From NCBI GenBank assembly GCA_963800395.1, contig CAWDBD010000014.1:124001-188000 (forward strand): a DNA stretch of 64,000 nucleotides, given 5' to 3'. Below, piece by piece: positions 25,413 to 32,746 of this stretch. The stretch is from DASSBG01 sp963800395. GTDB lineage: Bacteria > Pseudomonadota > Gammaproteobacteria > Xanthomonadales > Rhodanobacteraceae. The notes under the pieces are model-generated. The model saw only the letters and a program-made list of their open reading frames with translations, was not told where the DNA came from and did not search any database. Within the stretch, counting starts at the first letter, position 1; each line of letters begins with the position of its first letter. Position numbers and translations under genes: made by a program.

Positions 25413-27803
25413 ATGAAATTCTCTGAAAACTGGCTGCGACAACTTGTCGAAATTCCTGCCGATCACGATGCCCTGGTCGAGCGCCTGACCATGGCTGGCC
25501 TGGAAGTTGACGGGGTCGAGGTCCTGGGTGGCGGCCTGGATGGTGTGGTGGTGGGCGAGATTGTCGCGATCGAGCCGCATCCCGATGCCGATCGCCTGCG
25601 CGTATGCAGTGTGGCCGCAGGCCAGGCTGATCCGCTGACCATCGTGTGCGGCGCGCCCAATGCCCGTCTAGGCCTGAAGGCGCCACTGGCGATGGTCGGT
25701 GCCCAGTTGCCCGGTGGCATGAAGATCAAGCCTGCCAGGCTGCGTGGTATCGAGTCTTTCGGCATGCTGTGCTCGGCGCGCGAGCTGGAGCTCGATACCG
25801 ATGCCGGCGGCCTGATGGAATTGCCGGCCGACGCCGAGACCGGGCAGCCCTTGCACACCTGCCTGGGTCTTCCCGACGCGGTGATCGAGCTGGGCCTGAC
25901 ACCCAACCGGCCTGACTGCCTGGGCATGGCCGGCCTGGCACGTGATGTGGCCGCACAGTTCGGCAGCGCGCATGTATGGCAGGCCCAGGCTGAAGCCCAG
26001 GTCGCATCGACAAGTCGGCGCGGCATTCGGCTGGATGCCGGGAGCGACTGCCCGCGCTATCTGGGCCGCGTCATCGAGGGCCTGGACATGGCGGCGTCGA
26101 CACCGGCGTGGATGGCCGCGCGTTTGCGCCGCGCCGGCCTGCGCCCGCTGAGCCTGGTCGTGGATGTCGGCAACTATGTGATGCTCGAGCTGGGCCAGCC
26201 GCTGCATGCCTTCGATCACGCGCAAGTCGATGGCGATATCTTCGTGCGCCACGCCAGCGAAGGCGAGCAGCTGACCTTGCTCGACGACAGCGACGTGGTG
26301 CTGGACAGCTCGTTTCTGGTGATTGCCGATGAACACAAGGCGCTGGCAGTTGCCGGTGTCATGGGTGGACACGCTTCGCGCGTCACCGAGGGCACGAAGG
26401 ACATCTTTCTGGAAAGTGCGCATTTTGCGCCGGCCGCCATCATGGGCCGGGCGCGTCGACTGGGCTTGCACACCGATGCATCACACCGCTTCGAGCGCGG
26501 TGTGGATCCGGAACTGCCGCGTCGCGCGCTGGAACGCGCCAGCGAATTGCTGCTGGACATTGCCGGGGGCAAGGCCGGGCCGGTGTGTGTGGCCGAGCGG
26601 CCGGCTGATCTGCCACAGCGCACGCCCGTTGGTCTGCGCCGCCAGCGCCTGGCGCGCGTGCTGGGCCTGCGCATTGACGATCATGCGGTGGAGTCCATCC
26701 TCGGCAATCTCGGGCTCGCGCCCCGGACAAGCGAAGATGGCTGGCAGGTGGTGCCGCCCAGTTGGCGCTTCGACATCGAGCGCGAAGAAGACCTGATCGA
26801 GGAAGTGGCGCGCATCCATGGTTATCCGCAGATCCCCACCCGCGCGCCTTCCGGCGACCTGGTGCTTGCGACCGAGTCCGAATCGCGGCTGTCGGCCCGC
26901 CAGATGGCCATGCAGGTCATCGCCCGCGGATACCACGAGGCGGTGTGCATGGCATTTGTCAGCGCCGACCTGCTGGGGCAGTGGCAGATGGACCAATCGG
27001 CCGTGGCGCTTGCCAATCCGCTCTCTGCCGACCAGGCGGTGATGCGGCCCAGTCTGTTGCCGGGCCTGGTGCAGGCGCTGAAGCGCAATCGGGCCCGGCA
27101 ACAGGATCGCGTGCGTCTGTTCGAGACCGGCCATGTGTTCAGTGCAGCAGAAGCCGATGGCGAACCGCCCCCGGAAACGGCCATGCTGGCCTTTGCGGCC
27201 TGTGGCAGCGCGCACCGCGAGCAGTGGGGTGATTCACGCCGGGCCATGGATTTCCACGACATCAAGGGGGATGTCGAATCGCTGCTGATGATGAGCGGTA
27301 CCCCCGGCAGTTGGCGCTTCGACAGCGAAAACCTGCCGGCCTGGCTGCATCCGGGCCGCGCTGCACGCCTGACCCGCGATGGCAAACCGGCTGGATGGCT
27401 TGGCGAGTTGCATCCGCAGTTGCTGGCCCGTCTGGATTGTGATGATGCCGTGTTCGTCGCCGAACTGGCGCTGCCCGAAGTCCGTCATCGGCGTTTGCCC
27501 GAGGCGCGTGCCGTGGCCCGCTTTCCGCAGGTTCGGCGCGATCTGGCGGTCGAGGTGGATACCTCGACAAGCTGGCAGCAGATCGCTGATTGCGTGCGCC
27601 AGGCGGCTGGCCCGCAACTGCTGGATTTGCGTCTTTTTGACGAATATACGGGGCCGGAGCTTGATCCGGGACGAAAAAGTCTCGCTATGGGCTTGATTTT
27701 GCAGGAGCGTTCGCGCACTCTTACTGATGAGGAGGTAGACGAACGCGTGGCCGCCGTGGTTGCGTCGCTGTCTGCCCATTGTTCGGCAAGACTGAGGGGA
27801 TGA
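25413..27803 (+). CDS. pheT: Phenylalanyl-tRNA synthetase beta subunit
   Basis: The 796-residue structural, editing and tRNA-binding subunit. Visible domains are the N-terminal MKFSENWLRQLVEI with the EMAP-II-like tRNA-binding fold (residues 40-150), the B3/B4 editing domain (LVVDVGNYVMLELGQPLHAF), a B5 domain (about 400-475), the catalytic-like core with EEDLIEEVARIHGY, and the C-terminal ferredoxin-like anticodon-binding domain (FPQVRRDLAVEVD). It ends one base before ihfA. Confidence 0.97.
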   Translation: MKFSENWLRQLVEIPADHDALVERLTMAGLEVDGVEVLGGGLDGVVVGEIVAIEPHPDADRLRVCSVAAGQADPLTIVCGAPNARLGLKAPLAMVGAQLPGGMKIKPARLRGIESFGMLCSARELELDTDAGGLMELPADAETGQPLHTCLGLPDAVIELGLTPNRPDCLGMAGLARDVAAQFGSAHVWQAQAEAQVASTSRRGIRLDAGSDCPRYLGRVIEGLDMAASTPAWMAARLRRAGLRPLSLVVDVGNYVMLELGQPLHAFDHAQVDGDIFVRHASEGEQLTLLDDSDVVLDSSFLVIADEHKALAVAGVMGGHASRVTEGTKDIFLESAHFAPAAIMGRARRLGLHTDASHRFERGVDPELPRRALERASELLLDIAGGKAGPVCVAERPADLPQRTPVGLRRQRLARVLGLRIDDHAVESILGNLGLAPRTSEDGWQVVPPSWRFDIEREEDLIEEVARIHGYPQIPTRAPSGDLVLATESESRLSARQMAMQVIARGYHEAVCMAFVSADLLGQWQMDQSAVALANPLSADQAVMRPSLLPGLVQALKRNRARQQDRVRLFETGHVFSAAEADGEPPPETAMLAFAACGSAHREQWGDSRRAMDFHDIKGDVESLLMMSGTPGSWRFDSENLPAWLHPGRAARLTRDGKPAGWLGELHPQLLARLDCDDAVFVAELALPEVRHRRLPEARAVARFPQVRRDLAVEVDTSTSWQQIADCVRQAAGPQLLDLRLFDEYTGPELDPGRKSLAMGLILQERSRTLTDEEVDERVAAVVASLSAHCSARLRG

Positions 27804-27804
27804 C

Positions 27805-28104
27805 ATGGCGTTGACCAAAGCGGATATGGCCGAGCGCCTGTACTCGGAGGTCGGATTGAACAAGCGGGAAGCCAAGGAGTTCGTCGATGCCTTTTTCGAG
27901 TCGATGCGTGATACCTTGGGCAAGGGGGAGCAGGTGAAGCTGTCGGGTTTCGGCAATTTTGACCTGCGCCAGAAGAAAGAACGCCCCGGACGCAACCCCA
28001 AAACCGGCGAGGAGATTCCCATCTCCGCGCGCCGTGTGGTGACGTTCCGCCAGGGCCAGAAACTGAAGGATCGGGTCGACGCCTATGCTGGACCAAAGCA
28101 GTAA
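27805..28104 (+). CDS. ihfA: Integration host factor alpha subunit
   Basis: A 99-residue DNA-bending protein that pairs with IhfB and shapes promoters, replication origins and recombination sites. MALTKADMAERLYSEVGLNKREAKEFVD, LSGFGNFDLRQKKERPGRNPKTGE (the DNA-inserting Pro in the beta arm) and RRVVTFRQGQKL are diagnostic of the alpha chain. Its position straight after pheT is the rule in Gammaproteobacteria. Its end overlaps the MerR-type gene by 20 bp. Confidence 0.96.
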   Translation: MALTKADMAERLYSEVGLNKREAKEFVDAFFESMRDTLGKGEQVKLSGFGNFDLRQKKERPGRNPKTGEEIPISARRVVTFRQGQKLKDRVDAYAGPKQ

Positions 28105-28441
28105 CGCCGAACTCCCGGCCATTCCGGCCAAGCGCTACTTCACCATCGGTGAGGTAAGCGAGCTGTGCGGTGTCAAACCGCACGTACTGCGCTATTGGGA
28201 GCAGGAGTTCCCCGCGCTCAAGCCGGTCAAGCGACGTGGCAACCGACGCTATTACCAGCGCCATGACGTCATGATGATCCGCCAGATCCGCGCCTTGCTG
28301 TACGACCAGGGCTTCACCATCACCGGCGCACGCCAGCGCCTGGAAGGCGAGCCGGCCCGGATGGAAGCCAGCATGTCCCAGCAGATCGTCCACCAGGTAC
28401 GACTGGAACTGGAAGAAGTTCTGCATATCCTGCGTCACTGA
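28085..28441 (+). CDS. MerR-family transcriptional regulator
   Basis: A 118-residue regulator with one winged-helix domain: YFTIGEVSELCGVKPHVLRYWEQEFP (helix-turn-helix) and KRRGNRRYYQRHDVMMIRQI (wing), followed by a short helix for dimerisation (QIVHQVRLELEEVLHIL). It lacks the cysteines of metal-sensing MerR proteins. This gene is conserved between ihfA and tRNA-Pro in Pseudomonas and Xanthomonas, but its targets are not established. It is translationally coupled to ihfA by overlap. Confidence 0.9.
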   Translation: MLDQSSNAELPAIPAKRYFTIGEVSELCGVKPHVLRYWEQEFPALKPVKRRGNRRYYQRHDVMMIRQIRALLYDQGFTITGARQRLEGEPARMEASMSQQIVHQVRLELEEVLHILRH

Positions 28442-28462
28442 CTCCCCGCAGTCGTTGCGGGC

Positions 28463-28471
28463 TGCTACAAT
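28463..28471 (+). promoter_or_regulatory. Extended -10 promoter of tRNA-Pro
   Basis: TGCTACAAT has the extended -10 form (TGnTAnAAT) and sits 22 bases before the tRNA. No good -35 is found at 16-18 bp, which an extended -10 can tolerate. Confidence 0.55.
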
Positions 28472-28493
28472 AGTCGTTCTGCAAGCCGCATGT

Positions 28494-28570
28494 CGGGGCG
28501 TAGCGCAGCCTGGTAGCGCACTACAATGGGGTTGTAGGGGTCGCGAGTTCGAATCTCGCCGCCCCGACCA
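28494..28570 (+). tRNA. tRNA-Pro (GGG)
   Basis: A complete 77-nt cloverleaf. The acceptor stem CGGGGCG pairs with CGCCCCG, the D arm contains AGCGCAGCCTGGTAGCGC, the anticodon stem CTACA/TGTAG encloses loop ATGGGGT with anticodon GGG, the T arm has GTTCGAATC, and the CCA end is encoded. It follows ihfA-merR, its usual neighbours. Confidence 0.96.
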
Positions 28571-28588
28571 ATACGGCAAGCACAGGGA

Positions 28589-28617
28589 ACCGGTTCCGCG
28601 AGGGGTCGGTTTTTTTG
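28589..28617 (+). terminator. Terminator after tRNA-Pro
   Basis: A 9-bp stem with three G-U pairs (ACCGGTTCC with GGGGTCGGT, loop GCGA) is followed by seven T. It ends the thrS-ihfA-tRNA-Pro transcription unit. Confidence 0.8.
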
Positions 28618-28898
28618 TTGCTGCATCGGCGGCAGCCGTGCCGCACGTCCGAGCCCCTGCGCGGCATTGAACGCGTTCTGCCATGGGGGAAACGGTGCCG
28701 GGGCCCTTTTCCGGACAAGGCGGCCTGTGGCGGCGTGGCAGCTACCATTCGCCGATGGCAAGAATGCCGATGTTCTGCGCGATTCATCAGCCATTGGCGA
28801 CCAGTCCGGCAAATGACAGAAGGGGCCAAATGACCGACAAGGGGTTCTCCCGGCCGGCAACGAGGCGGTACACTGAGTCTGGCAGCGGGAGGGCAGCG
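28618..28898. other. Intergenic, no gene seen
   Basis: Between the tRNA-Pro terminator and the next gene I see only a longer open frame (from 28683) whose upstream residues look non-coding. No clear promoter was found. Confidence 0.4.
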
Positions 28899-29303
28899 AT
28901 GAAGATGCATATCTGGGCACTTTGTGGTTCTTTCGGCTTGCTTTGCCTGATTTTTGCCATGCTGGCGTTCGGTGGCGCCGGCCAGGCGCAGCCTGGCGTG
29001 GCGACGCAGGCGCGTGAAGAGTCACCATTGGCGCAAACCTATATCGTGCTGGATCGGCACTTGTCCACAATGCTGCCAGCCGTCGGCAAGCTGTCCCGGG
29101 GTCTGGCGCGGACCTGTTTCGCCGATGCCTACCCGGCCATCAAGGCCGATCCCGACGTGGGCTTGCATCTGCTGTTCTCGGAATCGCGCGGATTCATGGC
29201 CGGATTGGCCAGACTGGCCTACTGGGGGGCGCCGATTCTGCTCCTGGCGAGCCTGCTGTTGTACTTTCTGCGTCCCAAGACCATTCATCTCATCAAGTCG
29301 TGA
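28899..29303 (+). CDS. Small membrane protein of unknown function
   Basis: I do not recognise this 134-residue protein. It has a hydrophobic N-terminus (IWALCGSFGLLCLIFAMLAF, a membrane anchor or uncleaved signal), a soluble middle of about 75 residues with helices and one Cys (RTCFADAYPAIKADPDVGLH), and a second membrane helix near the end (YWGAPILLLASLLLYFLRP) followed by basic residues. Two membrane spans with the loop in the periplasm is the likely topology. ATG 28899 is favoured by GGGAGG about eight bases upstream. It stands alone between the tRNA-Pro terminator and the M4 protease. Confidence 0.7.
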   Translation: MKMHIWALCGSFGLLCLIFAMLAFGGAGQAQPGVATQAREESPLAQTYIVLDRHLSTMLPAVGKLSRGLARTCFADAYPAIKADPDVGLHLLFSESRGFMAGLARLAYWGAPILLLASLLLYFLRPKTIHLIKS

Positions 29304-29729
29304 AACTTTTTTGCAGCCCGGTTGTGCTGTGGCGCAACATGGGGTATTGGACTTTCGGGCATAGGTCAAAAGTCACGTCTGGCTCGGCAAGCTGAGGCCC
29401 CGCTCCGCTTTTCATGCCGTTTTCTCATGCTGCGACGCAGCACAATCCTTGAGTGGTTGTCAAACAGCTTATTAGCAGATGCTGTTTGCTTTGCCGTCTC
29501 AGGCGGTCTAGGTTGATTGGGTTTTCCGCCCGGGGGGTGTGGAAAACGCTGATCACAGCGATGCCTTCCGGACCATCGGATGCGTATTGACGCAAGGAGC
29601 GATTGCGGGGAACTGTCTTCAACCCTGGACCTCGAATTCGATGCTGCTGTGGTGTTCAAGGACGAGATTCGCCGCGCTGGGCGACATGCTCTGGCGCGCA
29701 CCCTTAAACATCTGAACGGGGATTTATCA
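29304..29729 (+). other. Upstream region of M4 protease
   Basis: This 426-bp gap has no convincing gene. It contains the inverted repeats TGCTGCG/CGCAGCA (29428-29442), AAACAGC/GCTGTTT (about 29462-29488), and GTTTTCC/GGAAAAC (about 29520-29545) around a G-run. Any of these could be regulator sites or leader RNA hairpins for the protease gene. No convincing -35/-10 pair is obvious to me. Confidence 0.45.
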
Positions 29730-32312
29730 GTGGACTCAACACAGGAAAAAGGCCTGCGCCGAAAGATGCTGGCCATTTCGACATGTACCTTGTTCGGGCT
29801 CGGCATGCTCGCCGCCGCGCCCACCTTCGCTGCCAGTACCCAGCACTTGTACCGGCAATCACTCAACAACGCGACTACCAACGGACTCAGCACGCAGTTC
29901 AGTCTGGGCAGCAACGCGTCCTTGCACGCCACGTTCTCTGCGCCAACCAAGCGCGGCACGACCACATCGCGCATGCAGCAGATGTATCGGGGTGTCCCGG
30001 TATACGGCCGCAGCGTGGCAGTCGAACGTGATGCGAGTGGCCATTCGCTGCTGGCAACGGGCGTGATCAGCCAGGGGCTGAGCGCCGACCTGGCCAGCGT
30101 CACGCCGAAGCTCTCCGCAAACCAGGCACTGGACATTCTGCAAGGCAAGTCCCGGCGTGGTGGCAGGATCCTTTCGGGTTTCGCCGATCAGCGCACTACC
30201 GATATCCGCAATCGCGAAGCCAAGCTTTACGTGTATCCGGAGGACAGCGGCAGCGCACGTCTGGTGTATCTGACCTCCTTCGTCAAGGACGGTCGCAATC
30301 CGTCGCGTCCGACCGCCATCATTGATGCAAGCACTGGTGCGGTCATCGAACAGTGGGATGGCCTGACCACCGCCAATGGCACCGGCCCTGGCGGGAACAC
30401 CAAGGTTGGCCAGTATCAGTACGGTAGTGGTGGTCATCCCTACCTCAACATCACCCAGTCGGGCAGCAGCTGCAGCATGCAGAATGCCAACGTCAAGACC
30501 TACGACATGAACAATGCCTCGTCGGGGTCGGGTACCTTGTGGACCTTCACCTGCTCCAACAGTTCGGGTGATTCGGTCAATGGGGGCTACTCGCCGATCA
30601 ATGACGCCCACCACAATGGTGGCGTGGTACACGACATGTACCAGGCGTGGTTCGGTTCGCCGCCCTTGAACCAGGTGCTGTACATGCGCGTGCATTACGG
30701 CAGCAACTACGAGAACGCGTTCTGGGACGGCACCGCCATGAACTTCGGTGACGGCGCCAGCAACTTCTATCCGCTGACGGCGCTGGATGTGACTGGTCAC
30801 GAGATCAGCCACGGCTTCACCGAACAGCATTCCAACCTGCAGTACTCCGGACAGTCCGGCGGCATGAACGAGGCCTTCTCGGACATGGCCGGCGAGGCAG
30901 TCGAGTACTACGACCGCGGCACCAACGATTTCCTGGTCGGCGATGACATCACCAAGGGCAGCTCGCCGCTGCGCTGGATGTGCACGCCCACCAATGATGG
31001 TGGCTCGATCGATAGCGCCAACAACTACAACAGCGGCCTCGACGTGCACTACTCCAGTGGTGTGTACAACAAGGCATTCTGTGTCCTGGCCAAGACATCC
31101 GGCTGGACCACCAAGAAGGCTTTCGAGGTCTTCGAGCGTGCCAACGCGCTGTATTGGACGTCTACCGCCACATTCAATTCCGGCGCTTGTGGCGTCGAAA
31201 GTGCGGCTGGTGACCTGGGCTACTCCTCGAGTGACGTGGTCAGCGCATTCAATGCTGTCGACGTCAGCTGCCCCGGTAGCGGTGGCGGCGGCGGTGGTGG
31301 TGGTTCCGGCGGCGGCGCGCTGAGCAACGGCGTTGCGGTTTCCGTGCCGGCTACCAGCAGTGGCAACCTTACCGGTGACTACACCGTGGATATTCCGGCC
31401 GGTGCCAGCAACCTGCAGATTGCCATCTCCGGTGGCAGCGGTGATGCCGACCTGTACGTGAAATTCGGCTCCGCTCCGACCACGAGCAGCTACGATTGCC
31501 GTCCGTACAAGAGTGGCAACAGCGAGACTTGCACCTTCGCCACGCCTTCGACGGGCACCTATCACGTCAAGATCAATGCCTATCAGAGCTTCTCCGGCGT
31601 CAGCCTTCAGGCGAGCTGGACCACCGGTGGCGGTGGTGGCGGTGGTGGTGGTGGCGGCACCGTTCTGGACAATGGTGTCCCGGTCTCACTGCCTTCGACC
31701 AGCACCGGCAACTTCACCAGTGACTACACCGTGGACATCCCGGCCGGGGCCAGCAACCTGCAGATTGCCATCTCCGGCGGTAGCGGTGATGCCGACCTGT
31801 ACGTGAAATTCGGCTCCGCTCCGACCACGACCAGTTACGATTGCCGTCCGTACAAGTCCGGCAACAGCGAAAGCTGCAGCTTCGCGACACCATCGGCCGG
31901 TACCTATCACGTCAAGGTGCGTGCCTACTCGAGCATCTCCGGTGTGAGCCTCCAGGCAAGCTGGACCACCGGCGGTGGCGGCGGTGGCGGCGGTGGCGGT
32001 AGTGGCGACCTGTCGAATGGCGTTCCGCTGTCCCTGCCGGCGACTTCCACAGGAAGCTTCACTAGCGACTACACGGTCGTCATCCCTTCGGGTACCAGCA
32101 ATCTGTCGGTCTCGATCTCCGGTGGCAGCGGTGATGCCGACCTGTACGTGCGCTTCGGTTCCGCACCGACCACGAGCACCTACGATTGCCGTCCGTACAA
32201 GAACGGCAACAGCGAGACCTGCAGCTTCAGTGCTCCGCAGGCTGGCACCTATCACGTCAAGGTGCGTGCATACCAGAGTTTCTCCGGTGTGAGCCTGCAG
32301 GCCAACTGGTAA
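29730..32312 (+). CDS. Secreted M4 metalloprotease with three PPC domains
   Basis: A thermolysin-family zinc protease of 860 residues, exported and probably degrading extracellular protein. A signal peptide ends near AAAPTFAAS, followed by an FTP-type propeptide (about 40-200). The catalytic domain has HEISH (His357, Glu358, His361) and GGMNEAFSDM with the third zinc ligand Glu381, twenty residues on as in thermolysin. Three pre-peptidase C-terminal domains (about 530-630, 643-745, 758-860) are separated by poly-Gly linkers. The GTG 29730 start is chosen for GGGGA upstream and a proper signal; an in-frame ATG at 29580 would add 50 unlikely residues. Confidence 0.92.
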   Translation: MDSTQEKGLRRKMLAISTCTLFGLGMLAAAPTFAASTQHLYRQSLNNATTNGLSTQFSLGSNASLHATFSAPTKRGTTTSRMQQMYRGVPVYGRSVAVERDASGHSLLATGVISQGLSADLASVTPKLSANQALDILQGKSRRGGRILSGFADQRTTDIRNREAKLYVYPEDSGSARLVYLTSFVKDGRNPSRPTAIIDASTGAVIEQWDGLTTANGTGPGGNTKVGQYQYGSGGHPYLNITQSGSSCSMQNANVKTYDMNNASSGSGTLWTFTCSNSSGDSVNGGYSPINDAHHNGGVVHDMYQAWFGSPPLNQVLYMRVHYGSNYENAFWDGTAMNFGDGASNFYPLTALDVTGHEISHGFTEQHSNLQYSGQSGGMNEAFSDMAGEAVEYYDRGTNDFLVGDDITKGSSPLRWMCTPTNDGGSIDSANNYNSGLDVHYSSGVYNKAFCVLAKTSGWTTKKAFEVFERANALYWTSTATFNSGACGVESAAGDLGYSSSDVVSAFNAVDVSCPGSGGGGGGGGSGGGALSNGVAVSVPATSSGNLTGDYTVDIPAGASNLQIAISGGSGDADLYVKFGSAPTTSSYDCRPYKSGNSETCTFATPSTGTYHVKINAYQSFSGVSLQASWTTGGGGGGGGGGGTVLDNGVPVSLPSTSTGNFTSDYTVDIPAGASNLQIAISGGSGDADLYVKFGSAPTTTSYDCRPYKSGNSESCSFATPSAGTYHVKVRAYSSISGVSLQASWTTGGGGGGGGGGSGDLSNGVPLSLPATSTGSFTSDYTVVIPSGTSNLSVSISGGSGDADLYVRFGSAPTTSTYDCRPYKNGNSETCSFSAPQAGTYHVKVRAYQSFSGVSLQANW

Positions 32313-32373
32313 CCATTCCGAGAATGGGGAGGGAGTAAACGCAGGGCGCACACGGACGTGCGCATCAAGACCG

Positions 32374-32408
32374 GGCCCGGCTGCATCGCGCAGCCGGGCC
32401 TTTTTTTT
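32374..32408 (+). terminator. Strong terminator after M4 protease
   Basis: An 11-bp perfect stem, GGCCCGGCTGC with GCAGCCGGGCC, loop ATCGC, is followed by eight T. Confidence 0.92.
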
Positions 32409-32746
32409 GCAGCGCGCACGAAGGGTGTGCGAGAAGCGGAAACCTGTGCAGGAAGGCGGGCACGCTGGCGAAAACGTGGCGTACGCCTATGGGCATGCCG
32501 CCACCGGGCGAGCCGGCGTGTTGTGCGCCCGCTGATAGTGCCGAGTCGTCAGCTTGCAATGATTTGCATGGTCGGTTCTCGCGCATGCGGGCCGCCTGCC
32601 TGGCGCGTCTGTACAGGAGGTTCGTACGGCCTGTCTGCGGTATTGCGTGGGGCAAGCTTGCGCGCGGACCGGCGGTTCTTCCGGCCCTTCCGGCGCTGGG
32701 GTTGATCAGCGGTCCCCGAAGCGCGGCGCCGTGGCGCCTCGCAGGT
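32409..32746. other. Intergenic, no gene seen
   Basis: This gap lies between the protease terminator and the stop of the minus-strand kinase gene. The short open frames lack ribosome sites and family features. I see no repeat or RNA gene. Confidence 0.45.

Noticed and set aside
29580..29729. Longer N-terminus for the M4 protease from ATG 29580
   Set aside because: It would place 50 charged residues before the signal peptide; GTG 29730 has a proper ribosome site.
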